DNA of 25,603 bases, from positions 1 to 25,603 of the forward strand of contig DRHD01000169.1 in NCBI GenBank assembly GCA_011049795.1, in the 5' to 3' direction. A program made the position numbers and the translations under genes. This document shows positions 8,022 to 14,394 of the stretch, in pieces. The notes beneath the pieces are model-generated. The model worked only from the letters and a program-made list of their open reading frames with translations, was not told the origin of the DNA and did no database searches. Each line of letters begins with the position of its first letter. Position 1 is the first letter of the stretch. The DNA comes from Porticoccus sp. GTDB taxonomy: Bacteria; Pseudomonadota; Gammaproteobacteria; Pseudomonadales; Porticoccaceae.

Positions 8022-9077
8022 ATGTTTAATTTTTCCTCGATGAGTAAATACAAAATTGCATACAGTATTTTTCTGGCAATGGGATTAAGTCTGTTCTCTG
8101 TTCTTACCATTGCTGATGACCTATCCGGTATGGATAAATTACAAAAAGATGCACCCAAAAACTGGGGAAAGTGGGGTACGGAAGATCAAGTCGGCGCATT
8201 AAATTATTTAGATAATGCCCAGGTGTTGCGTGGTATTTCCACCATAAAAACAGGTGAGCGGTTCACTCTGCAAATACCCATGACCCATGGTGTTGGCCCG
8301 GTATTCCCCGGACGAGTACCCGTACAGCACTTTATGTCACAGGATCAGAGCGTTTACTCTTCAGGAAAAATTGATCGACTGTCCGGTGGCATGAAATATT
8401 CGGATGATGCGGTGTTTATGTATCTGCAAGGGACGACTCATGTGGATGCTCTAGGTCACGCCTGGTACAACAACGAAGTCTACAATGGCAAATCCGCTGA
8501 TACGACCATACATGGCCATAGCTTTGTGGACATTGGCCAGATTGGTGAGAAAGCCATGGTGGGTCGTGGTGTGTTGTTGGATGTGGGTAAGTTGCTGGGT
8601 GATAAGAACGGTCGCTTGGCACCGAATACTTGCATTAACTTACCTGATCTGAAAAAAACCGCAGTAGCTCAGAATGTTGTCATAGAAAAACGTGACATTC
8701 TCTTAATTCGTACCGGTTCCATGGGTCGTTTTTACGATGAAAAAGACCACGACAACTGGAATGCTTTAACCGAACCCGGTTTGTGTTACAGCAAAGAATT
8801 GGTTAACTGGTTAGATGAAATGGAAATTCCAGTGATCACTTCAGATAACCTCGCCATTGAAAAAGCGTTGCAAACCATTAATGGCGAGACATTCCTCATT
8901 CCATTGCACGGCGCCTTAATTAGAGACCTCGGCATCGTCCTGAGTGAAATTTACTGGCTGGATGATTTGGCAGCTTCCAGCGCCAAAGATGGTCGATACA
9001 GTTTCTTCTTCAGTGCAGCGCCACTGAAAATGAAAGGTGGAACAGGTGCGCCGGTAAATCCCATTGTTATTAAATAA
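8022..9077 (+). CDS. Exported cyclase-family (kynurenine formamidase-like) hydrolase
   Basis: A 351-residue metal-dependent hydrolase of the cyclase family (PF04199), which includes kynurenine formamidase and isatin hydrolase and usually opens cyclic or N-formyl amides and related bonds. The metal-binding signature reads QGTTHVDALGH near 136-146 (H140, D142, H146); the usual first His of HxGTHxD is Gln136 here. A later LIPLHGALIRDLG and SEIYWLDDL supply the second conserved block. Residues about 8-31 are a signal peptide (IFLAMGLSLFSVLTIA before DDLSG), so it acts in the periplasm. ATG 8022 follows AAAGGG; an upstream GTG is less likely. It is the last gene of the operon and may produce the substrate taken up by the permease. 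Confidence 0.85.
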   Translation: MFNFSSMSKYKIAYSIFLAMGLSLFSVLTIADDLSGMDKLQKDAPKNWGKWGTEDQVGALNYLDNAQVLRGISTIKTGERFTLQIPMTHGVGPVFPGRVPVQHFMSQDQSVYSSGKIDRLSGGMKYSDDAVFMYLQGTTHVDALGHAWYNNEVYNGKSADTTIHGHSFVDIGQIGEKAMVGRGVLLDVGKLLGDKNGRLAPNTCINLPDLKKTAVAQNVVIEKRDILLIRTGSMGRFYDEKDHDNWNALTEPGLCYSKELVNWLDEMEIPVITSDNLAIEKALQTINGETFLIPLHGALIRDLGIVLSEIYWLDDLAASSAKDGRYSFFFSAAPLKMKGGTGAPVNPIVIK

Positions 9078-9267
9078 ACTAACTTAGACGAATGGGCTTT
9101 ATCACCAGTGCATTGTCATCGCTGGGCGGGTAACGCTCTATTTTTGTATTCATTGTTCAGGTGATGATTGATATTAATTATTTGGAGGTAGTGGGACGAT
9201 AATCAGTCTTAGATGTTACCGACCTCCTTAGCTCATTCTTTCTTTGATGCCGTGGGCTCTTATGCCG

Positions 9268-9858
9268 CTATGGTGTGGGCGGTAAAATCGCATAGAGCAT
9301 CCCTTTAATGGCCTGTCGTGCAATATCCATATCACCGTATCCTCGGTTCAATACGGCGATCCCCCTTGTCATTGAGAGGATCATTGCGGCCAAAGCCGCG
9401 CAGTCACTATTGGCGCTGAGTTGCTCATCGTCAACTGCTTGTTTACAGCGCTGCTCAAAACGGGTGCGCATCCTTTCCATTAGTTCAATGACCAGGTCTG
9501 ATGCTCGATTGTCAGTGCCACCCACCTCCATGGTTGCCATAGTTGCGAGGCAGCCTGTAGGTAAATCCGGGTTGTCGTAAGCCTTATACAGTTGATCAAA
9601 AAAACCAGTTATTGCAGCGTTGAAATCAGGGTGATCAAGCCGGGCTATTGCCTCTTTGCCATACTCTTCTATGAAGCGCTCCAGGCAGCGGTTAAATAAA
9701 ATTTCCTTACTTTGGAAGGTGTTGTAAATACTGGATTTATTAAGTCCAGTTGCGGTTTCAAGATCCGACAGCGATGTCGCTTCATAACCCTGACTCCAGA
9801 ATACCTTCATAGCGGCATTCAGAGCATCGTCTTCGTTGAACTGTTTGCGTCCGCTCAT
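9268..9858 (-). CDS. TetR-family transcriptional repressor
   Basis: A 196-residue regulator. The N-terminal helix-turn-helix (about residues 29-48: SLSDLETATGLNKSSIYNTF) is textbook TetR, followed by a helical ligand domain. C103 in the segment LPTGCLATMA recalls the reactive cysteine of NemR-type electrophile sensors; C58 is a second candidate. ATG 9858 is preferred to the in-frame GTG at 9873 because GAGAGA is placed before it. It diverges from two glutathione transferases, and two matching palindromes lie in the gap, so it probably represses itself and them and responds to an electrophile or its conjugate. The ligand is inferred. Confidence 0.88.
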   Translation of the reverse strand: MSGRKQFNEDDALNAAMKVFWSQGYEATSLSDLETATGLNKSSIYNTFQSKEILFNRCLERFIEEYGKEAIARLDHPDFNAAITGFFDQLYKAYDNPDLPTGCLATMATMEVGGTDNRASDLVIELMERMRTRFEQRCKQAVDDEQLSANSDCAALAAMILSMTRGIAVLNRGYGDMDIARQAIKGMLYAILPPTP

Positions 9859-9891
9859 GGCAGAGTCTCTCACACGTTAATAAATAGAATG

Positions 9892-9920
9892 TTGACATCT
9901 TAAACCAATCGGTTCAATAT
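9892..9920 (+). promoter_or_regulatory. Candidate promoter of the glutathione transferase operon
   Basis: A consensus -35 box TTGACA (9892-9897) is followed after 17 bp by CAATAT (9915-9920), a weak -10. The first TetR-type operator occupies the spacer, which would block RNA polymerase. The distance to the GST start at 10053 implies a leader of about 125 nt. Confidence 0.45.
9900..9917. promoter_or_regulatory. TetR-type operator copy 1
   Basis: TTAAACCAATCGGTTCAA is an imperfect palindrome built on AACC...GGTT. It overlaps the spacer of the candidate promoter and shares 14 of 18 positions with a second copy at 9923-9940. Its position between tetR and the GST genes suggests it is the binding site of the adjacent repressor. 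Confidence 0.6.
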
Positions 9921-9922
9921 TG

Positions 9923-9940
9923 CTGAACTAATTGGTTCAA
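9923..9940. promoter_or_regulatory. TetR-type operator copy 2
   Basis: CTGAACTAATTGGTTCAA holds the palindrome GAACTAATTGGTTC. It begins 23 bp after the start of copy 1, about two helical turns, so two repressor dimers could bind the same face of the DNA. Confidence 0.6.
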
Positions 9941-10052
9941 GATTGAGGTGTTCCTGTTTTACATTGCTCAATCGCCAAAGTGTTGCCGCTGTCTATCAGC
10001 CGTCTATAGATAGCCAGGCCATCAACCTGTCGAGACAAAACTGGAGCAGAAA

Positions 10053-10730
10053 ATGTTGAAATTTTATTTCCACGGTGCACCCAACCCCATGAAAGTGGCA
10101 CTTTTTCTGGAAGAAACCGGGCTTCCTTACGAGTTAATTCCTGTGGACATCTTTAAGGGTGAACAGCACTCGCCGGACTACGTTGCGATTAACCCGAATG
10201 CCAAGACGCCGGCCATCGAAGACAACGGCGTACGGGTGTTTGATTCCAATGCCATCCTTTTGTATTTGTCGGAGAAAACCGGAAAGTTGGGAGGAGCGCC
10301 AGAAAATCGAGCAGATCTGCTTTCATGGATGATGTTTGTTGGTACGGGTATTGGCCCCTATTCCGGGCAAGCCATACATTTCAAACATATGGCACCAGAA
10401 AAGCTGGATTACGCCATCAACCGCTATCTCCGTGAAGTACAACGGCACTATCAGGTATTGGATCAACAGCTTGAGGGGCGCGACTACATAGTAGGTGACA
10501 CTTTGACGATTGTTGATATATCCGCCTGGGGCTGGATTGACAAAGCCACCTTTATATTCGGGGAAGACGGTCTAAGCCCGTATCCTAATTTGAAGCGCTG
10601 GTTTGAGACGATTGATGCACGTCCCGCTGTAGCTCGTGTGAGAGAGACAGCTAAGAATATCGAATTTAAAACAGAGTTGGATGAGGAAACGAACCGAGCG
10701 ATGTTTCCACAAAATTATGCTGATGCATAG
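10053..10730 (+). CDS. Glutathione S-transferase family protein
   Basis: A 225-residue cytosolic GST with an N-terminal thioredoxin fold (1-80) and an all-helical C-terminal domain (about 90-210). The NPNAKTPAIED segment carries the cis-proline P53 that positions glutathione, and FDSNAILLYLSEK supplies the D/E-S pair binding its gamma-glutamyl end. The C-terminal domain has GDTLTIVDISAWGW, the usual N-capping box region. It may detoxify or reductively process electrophiles. A GGAG ribosome site precedes ATG 10053. It is the first gene under the TetR operators and resembles the second GST only moderately, so this is an old pair rather than a fresh duplication. Confidence 0.9.
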   Translation: MLKFYFHGAPNPMKVALFLEETGLPYELIPVDIFKGEQHSPDYVAINPNAKTPAIEDNGVRVFDSNAILLYLSEKTGKLGGAPENRADLLSWMMFVGTGIGPYSGQAIHFKHMAPEKLDYAINRYLREVQRHYQVLDQQLEGRDYIVGDTLTIVDISAWGWIDKATFIFGEDGLSPYPNLKRWFETIDARPAVARVRETAKNIEFKTELDEETNRAMFPQNYADA

Positions 10731-10807
10731 GGTTCGGCTGTTAACCAAGCCTTAAATATAGTTTTGATTAATAGCAGTAAATACTTGCCCAGGGAGGTAA
10801 CTTCACA

Positions 10808-11497
10808 ATGATAGACCTTTATTTTTGGCCAACACCTAATGGCCACAAAATCACCATATTTCTGGAAGAAGCCGGGTTGGATTATGCGATCACACCGGTA
10901 GACATTAGTGCTGGAGATCAATTCAAACCAGGATTTCTGGCCATCTCCCCCAACAACCGAATGCCGGCGATTATCGATCACGCACCAGTGGATGGCGGAG
11001 AGTCGCTCACCGTATTTGAGTCCGGTGCCATTTTGATTTACCTGGCAGAAAAATACGGTCGATTTTTACCCCAGGAAATGCGGGCGCGTAAAACTGTGCA
11101 TGAATGGTTAATGTGGCAAATGGGCGGTTTAGGGCCTATGGCCGGACAAAATCACCATTTTGTACAGTATGCGCCCGAGCGTATTCCCTATGCTATGGAT
11201 CGCTACGTCAATGAAACCAATCGGTTGTACGGCGTGCTCGATAAGCAGCTTGCAGGGAATGAGTGGGTCGCTGGTGATTATTCCATTGCGGATATGGCAA
11301 TCTACCCCTGGGTGGTACTACATGAATCACAGCAACAGGAACTAAAAAACTTTCCGAATGTGGCTCGAGGGATAGAAGTAATGGCCGAGAGAACAGCAAT
11401 CATTTCAGCGTATAAAAAAGCAGAACCCTGGTCGAATCGACCCGCCGTCACCGAGGAAGGAAAAAAATTACTGTTTGGTCAGCGTGCGACGGCCTAG
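10808..11497 (+). CDS. yfcG: YfcG-like glutathione transferase / disulfide-bond oxidoreductase
   Basis: A 229-residue Nu-class-like GST closely resembling E. coli YfcG as I remember it. The N-terminus MIDLYFWPTPNGHKIT has the T9 and N11 that take the place of the usual catalytic Tyr/Ser/Cys; SPNNRMPAIID has cis-P53; FESGAIL has E71/S72. The block GGLGPMAGQNHHF near residue 105 is highly typical of the family. YfcG binds two glutathiones or GS-SG and works as a disulfide reductase with peroxidase activity. A strong AGGGAGGT ribosome site precedes ATG 10808. The stop codon overlaps the start of the NrtS gene by one base. Confidence 0.9.
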   Translation: MIDLYFWPTPNGHKITIFLEEAGLDYAITPVDISAGDQFKPGFLAISPNNRMPAIIDHAPVDGGESLTVFESGAILIYLAEKYGRFLPQEMRARKTVHEWLMWQMGGLGPMAGQNHHFVQYAPERIPYAMDRYVNETNRLYGVLDKQLAGNEWVAGDYSIADMAIYPWVVLHESQQQELKNFPNVARGIEVMAERTAIISAYKKAEPWSNRPAVTEEGKKLLFGQRATA

Positions 11498-11718
11498 TGA
11501 ATTATTTTCTACAAAAACACGTCTTAATTATTGCTCTGGTCGTCGGGACATTATTAAACCTGATCAACCAGGGTGATGCGATATTGTCAGGCGATAAGCT
11601 GAGCTATATGAAAATATCACTGACTTATTGTGTGCCCTACGTGGTGGCGAGTATGAGTTCGTGGTTGACGCTGCGTAGCGTCAGGTTGAGAAGTGAGAGA
11701 TTGAGAAGTGAGAGGTGA
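11497..11718 (+). CDS. nrtS: NrtS-type small nitrate/nitrite transporter
   Basis: A 73-residue protein with two membrane helices (about 8-24 and 40-58). The core GTLLNLINQGDAILSG (17-32) followed by KISLTYCVPYVVAS is the signature of the NrtS family, first described as a nitrate/nitrite transporter in cyanobacteria. It starts with GTG overlapping the preceding TAG stop (TAGTG), so translation is probably coupled to the GST gene. The C-terminal tail RLRSERLRSER is encoded by a 15-bp tandem duplication (11686-11715) and is probably recent. A nitrate/nitrite carrier in an electrophile-defence operon hints at nitrosative stress; that link is inferred. Confidence 0.85.
   Translation: MNYFLQKHVLIIALVVGTLLNLINQGDAILSGDKLSYMKISLTYCVPYVVASMSSWLTLRSVRLRSERLRSER
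11686..11715 (+). repeat. 15-bp tandem duplication in the 3' end of nrtS
   Basis: TTGAGAAGTGAGAGA (11686-11700) is followed directly by TTGAGAAGTGAGAGG (11701-11715), differing only in the last base. In frame it doubles LRSER at the protein's end. Replication slippage is the simplest origin. Confidence 0.9.
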
Positions 11719-11895
11719 GTGTTACGAACTCAAGTAAACAGCGTGGTTGGGGTGCGGGTTAACATTTGATCCGTTCATCACTTTCACAGTTCACCACCAC
11801 CCTTGCACCCCTTTAAACAGACACAAAATAACCCCTCACCGACATCAGGTGAATCACTCCATAAAATAAACCTAAATCTGAATAGAGCAAGGTGA

Positions 11896-12375
11896 TTAAT
11901 AATAGATCTCGCTACTAAATCGGCTGTGTTTGGAATTACTCATTAATTTACCAAACTGAGCTTTATTCAGGTGAATCAACGTTTCATGGTCACCGGCTTC
12001 AAAATAGACATCATCCAGTTGATCCAGAGCCTCATCATAAATCGAATTCATGTTGTAGGCCTGACCAATTCCTGGCACTGCACCCTGATCACAATCACTG
12101 AACATGTGGTACACCTGTTCTTCATCGACTAAATGTAGATCTAGCCCCAGCGTGTCGTTCAACTTGTGCAAGCTGACCTTATGGTCCGCAGGCAGTATTG
12201 CCATAAGATGGCGGCTGTCGTGATCCTCCAGCACAACGGCTTTCGCCATAGAATTCGGCGGGATATGGGCTGTCAAAGCCGTACCAGCCGCAGTGTTGGT
12301 ATGGAGATGGTTGATGGTATCGTATTTGATGTCTTGTTCGTCCAGATAGCTAGTAATACGAGCTGAAATGCTCAT
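11896..12375 (-). CDS. YbaK/ProX-type aminoacyl-tRNA deacylase-like protein
   Basis: A 159-residue single-domain protein of the YbaK/prolyl-tRNA editing fold, which removes misattached amino acids from tRNA in the cytoplasm. Visible parts are the N-terminal helix ARITSYLDEQDIKYDTINH, the segment TALTAHIPPNSMAKAVVLEDHD with the conserved Lys of the editing site, LMAILPADHKVSLHKL, and the glycine-rich QGAVPGIGQAYNM. It is a free-standing editor, not fused to a synthetase. A good AGAGGA ribosome site precedes ATG 12375. It is convergent with nrtS. The substrate tRNA cannot be told from sequence. Confidence 0.85.
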   Translation of the reverse strand: MSISARITSYLDEQDIKYDTINHLHTNTAAGTALTAHIPPNSMAKAVVLEDHDSRHLMAILPADHKVSLHKLNDTLGLDLHLVDEEQVYHMFSDCDQGAVPGIGQAYNMNSIYDEALDQLDDVYFEAGDHETLIHLNKAQFGKLMSNSKHSRFSSEIYY

Positions 12376-12661
12376 CGCTTTATCCTCTTGTAGGTAACAC
12401 TCACCCTCTAATAATAAGTCCTGTCAGGGCTTACCATCAGGCAATGCTTGGACTGTTTTGGGATAAAAAATGGCGGTTATATAGAGAGGCGATATGAGGC
12501 TTGCGTGACCGGAGGGGGGAGGGGGGCAGCGAAGGTGGCGGAAACAAGTAAGAATACGTACCTGTTTCAGTGTTCATCGAGCTGATGCACCCAACAGTCT
12601 CCGTTAAAAATAAATGCGTCCCCTTTACCCTCTGCTTTCCGGCGTCGGGTTGAGTATGTTG
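12376..12661. other. Gap with a G-run and a possible REP-like fragment
   Basis: 286 bp without a gene. It holds the upstream region of the YbaK gene, a run GGAGGGGGGAGGGGGG at 12511-12526 that could form a G-quadruplex on the plus strand, and TAAATGCGTCCCCTTTACCC at 12611-12630. The last resembles, from memory, short repeats found beside REP-associated tyrosine transposases. No transposase gene is present here. Confidence 0.4.
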
Positions 12662-13465
12662 TTAACTGTTGCTTAGCACTTTTTCCCATAGCGGTTTGTA
12701 GTACTTATGCATAAGGGCGTCTAAGAATATTTTTAGCTTTTCTAAAAGCTCTTTATCACATGTTTCTATGCTCCGTTGGGCATGCATTACTTTGCTAGAT
12801 CTTGCTATATATATCTTGTCAAAATCCTCAAGAATTTCTTCCTCAAAGCCAAAATCCTTTAAAACACCTCGTAATTGTTTTTTCTCGTTACTTAGCTTCT
12901 TCAGTCCTAAAATTCTGTTTGTACAAAAATATTCAAAGGCTTTATAGAAATTAACAAAGGCCTCATTCGTAAAGTCTATATTGAAAAATTTATGGTGTGT
13001 ATTGTAGATACCCTTAAGATATTCATCTTTAACAACGGTATCCTCTTCTTTTTTTAGTATCATGATTAATTGCAAAGTGCTCCAAGCAAAATTTTTGTCA
13101 AATTTCAATATATCATCTTCTTTTGTGATTTCTACTTTATTGCCAAAGAGGAACTGAGATTTGTTGTCGTCAAAAGAGTCTAAGATATAAGGCACCGGTT
13201 GGACTAGTTGAAAGTCCCATGTGAAATGACCAAGAGAAGCGATATTAAGCGCCATAATGAAATGACCAAAGACGTCATGAGCTTTGCCAAAAAACTTTTC
13301 TCCTGGAACCTCTCCCTCTATAGCTTTCAGAGATAGCATAAAACTATTTTTCTCTACATCAGAAATAACAATTGTCGTGTCATTATTCTGGAATAAATCA
13401 AAGCTATCCGGTTCAAGGTCATATCTCAGACTGAGAACTCTTGTTCTTAATTGAAACCCTTTCAA
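12662..13465 (-). CDS. Cassette protein with a HEPN-like C-terminal domain
   Basis: A 267-residue protein not matched to a named family. The N-terminal half (1-150) is mixed alpha/beta. The C-terminal part (about 165-260) is helical: AFEYFCTNRILGL near 176, then ARSSKVMHA with R222 and H228. That is the Rx(4-6)H pattern of HEPN ribonucleases, in a setting like the Apea-type HEPN domains of phage-defence and toxin proteins. This is inference. The start is TTG 13465, supported by GGAG ten bases before it; the nearby ATG is followed at once by a stop. A 9-bp hairpin covers the start codon. The gene is AT-rich compared with its neighbours and is the third cassette of the array. Confidence 0.6.
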   Translation of the reverse strand: MKGFQLRTRVLSLRYDLEPDSFDLFQNNDTTIVISDVEKNSFMLSLKAIEGEVPGEKFFGKAHDVFGHFIMALNIASLGHFTWDFQLVQPVPYILDSFDDNKSQFLFGNKVEITKEDDILKFDKNFAWSTLQLIMILKKEEDTVVKDEYLKGIYNTHHKFFNIDFTNEAFVNFYKAFEYFCTNRILGLKKLSNEKKQLRGVLKDFGFEEEILEDFDKIYIARSSKVMHAQRSIETCDKELLEKLKIFLDALMHKYYKPLWEKVLSNS

Positions 13466-13468
13466 TTA
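13448..13468 (-). promoter_or_regulatory. Hairpin enclosing the start codon
   Basis: On the minus strand TAATTGAAA and TTTCAATTA are perfect 9-bp arms around GGG, and the TTG start codon (13465-13463) lies in the 5' arm. In the mRNA this would hide the start codon and may restrict translation of the HEPN-like protein. Confidence 0.5.
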
Positions 13469-13495
13469 TGCTTTACTCCATTGCTAGATTGAGAC

Positions 13496-13585
13496 AGTTA
13501 ACGCCTTGCTAAGGGGCTGGCGTGAAACGGCAGTCCCGCGGAGCCAGCTTTAGCTGGCAGAGTAAACTTGAGCGACTTGTCATGT
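13496..13585 (-). other. attC site of cassette 2
   Basis: Read on the minus strand: R''-like ACATGAC (13585-13579), 5-nt spacer, L'' GCTCAAG; a 3' end with L' CTTAGC, 5-nt spacer, and R' GTTAACT (13502-13496). GCT-C-AAG pairs with CTTAGC leaving one C bulged, the extrahelical base expected in attC. Inside lies another stem, GCCAGCTAAAGCTGGC. Total length is about 90 nt, within the normal range. The R box match is imperfect. Confidence 0.7.
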
Positions 13586-13588
13586 GTT

Positions 13589-13792
13589 TTATTTGCCAAT
13601 TTTATTTTTAGCCAATCCGGGAAGTATTGTTGATAAGGCTTTTTTCCCGCCTACTCCATAGGCTATGAATATGACGCCAAGAAACAAACCTGATAAATGC
13701 GAAGTCAGAGTATCTTGACCAATATAAATCATGAATCCAGACATGATGATAAAGAATAGTCCTGTGAGTGTGCCTAGAACTCTAATAATCAT
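13589..13792 (-). CDS. Small two-helix membrane protein (cassette 2)
   Basis: A 67-residue protein of unknown family, with hydrophobic helices at about 4-24 and 32-50 and a basic tail ending LAKNKIGK. GGAG lies about 12 nt before ATG 13792. It is enclosed between two attC sites, and its size and membrane character are common in integron cassettes. No function can be assigned. Confidence 0.65.
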   Translation of the reverse strand: MIIRVLGTLTGLFFIIMSGFMIYIGQDTLTSHLSGLFLGVIFIAYGVGGKKALSTILPGLAKNKIGK

Positions 13793-13824
13793 GTCTAAAT
13801 TTCACTCCATCTAGATCTTTTGAC

Positions 13825-13888
13825 ACATAACGCTTAAGTGTGGGGCGAAATGCGCAGAATTTTGTCCCGCACCACTTTTTTGTTAAGT
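13825..13888 (-). other. attC site of cassette 1
   Basis: Read on the minus strand: R'' ACTTAAC (13888-13882) matches RYYYAAC exactly, then a 5-nt spacer and L'' AGTGGTGCGGG. The other end has L' CCCCACACT, a 5-nt spacer and R' GTTATGT (13831-13825). AGTG pairs with CACT, one G is bulged, and TG..GG continues against CCCCA. The 64-nt length and symmetry are those of a short attC. It starts three bases after the stop codon of the upstream cassette gene. Confidence 0.8.
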
Positions 13889-13891
13889 GTA

Positions 13892-14380
13892 TTAGGCGCC
13901 AAATTGCCTAACCATCTTATAAATACGACCAATGCCAGTAGATAAAATTACAAATAACAGGCCAACGATTACTTTGCCCACTAGAACTTTAAACATAACA
14001 AGTTGCCCTGTCGCAAACATACTGCCTACCTGCCCGATAGACGTAAATTGTTTGTACTTCGTATATTGCACTACTACTTCAGGCAAGTTGTTGCCGATCA
14101 GATATAAACCCAATAAAAAAGTACCAATGGTAATTGTGGCTTCACTTGATAAGCTTTCTTGGCCTTGAGGATATTTTGCTAAATTTGGGCTAACAAGCCA
14201 AACCAACGCACCAATAAGAATTGGTAAAATCTTTGCAAAATACATTGCTGGGGGTAATGATTGTTGCAAGTCAGGGGGTACAGAGCTACTGAAAATGAAA
14301 ACTTCAAGTAGTCCGGACATTCCTTTAGTTATAAGAAATATACTGGCAATTCTAAAAAGAGTTAGGGATATCTGATTCAT
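13892..14380 (-). CDS. Four-helix membrane protein of unknown function (cassette 1)
   Basis: A 162-residue protein with about four hydrophobic segments: near 8-30, 46-64, 84-102 and 126-150. The helices carry no charged catalytic pattern, and no family was recognised. ATG 14380 lies only 8 nt from the GTTAAGT cassette boundary, leaving little room for a ribosome site, as is common in cassette genes. The stop is followed within three bases by an attC site. The AT-rich base use differs from the moa and mod genes. Confidence 0.65.
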   Translation of the reverse strand: MNQISLTLFRIASIFLITKGMSGLLEVFIFSSSVPPDLQQSLPPAMYFAKILPILIGALVWLVSPNLAKYPQGQESLSSEATITIGTFLLGLYLIGNNLPEVVVQYTKYKQFTSIGQVGSMFATGQLVMFKVLVGKVIVGLLFVILSTGIGRIYKMVRQFGA

Positions 14381-14387
14381 AATTTAC

Positions 14388-14394
14388 ACTTAAC
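14388..14394 (-). other. R' core (cassette boundary) before cassette 1
   Basis: GTTAAGT on the minus strand fits GTTRRRY exactly and matches the complement of the R'' box at 13882-13888. It would be the recombination point joining cassette 1 to whatever lay upstream. No full attC or attI could be folded from 14395-14520. Confidence 0.5.

Larger units (their letters stand above)
12662..14394 (-). mobile_element. Integron cassette array without integrase (CALIN-like), three cassettes
   Basis: Three minus-strand ORFs (13892-14380, 13589-13792, 12662-13465) are each followed closely by a structured site. Two of the sites (13825-13888 and 13496-13585) have the attC layout: outer R boxes, 5-nt spacers, and pairing L boxes with one bulged base. 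A perfect GTTAAGT R' core (14388-14394, minus strand) lies 8 nt before the first gene, where a cassette boundary is expected. The last cassette has an R''-like AGTTAAC overlapping its stop but no convincing matching end, so the array is truncated there. The ORFs are AT-rich, encode short membrane or unknown proteins, and contrast with their flanks, as usual for cassettes. No IntI gene or attI is visible. Confidence 0.75.

Noticed and set aside
11749..11811. GGGGTGC...GCACCCC as a terminator between nrtS and ybaK
   Set aside because: The arms are about 50 bp apart and no T-tract follows, so a stable terminator is unlikely.
12589..12661. Possible third complete attC after the HEPN-like gene (AGTTAAC at the stop and GTTGGGT at 12595-12589)
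   Set aside because: Both ends fit the loose R-box consensus, but the inner boxes do not pair at the required spacing, so only a truncated site can be supported.
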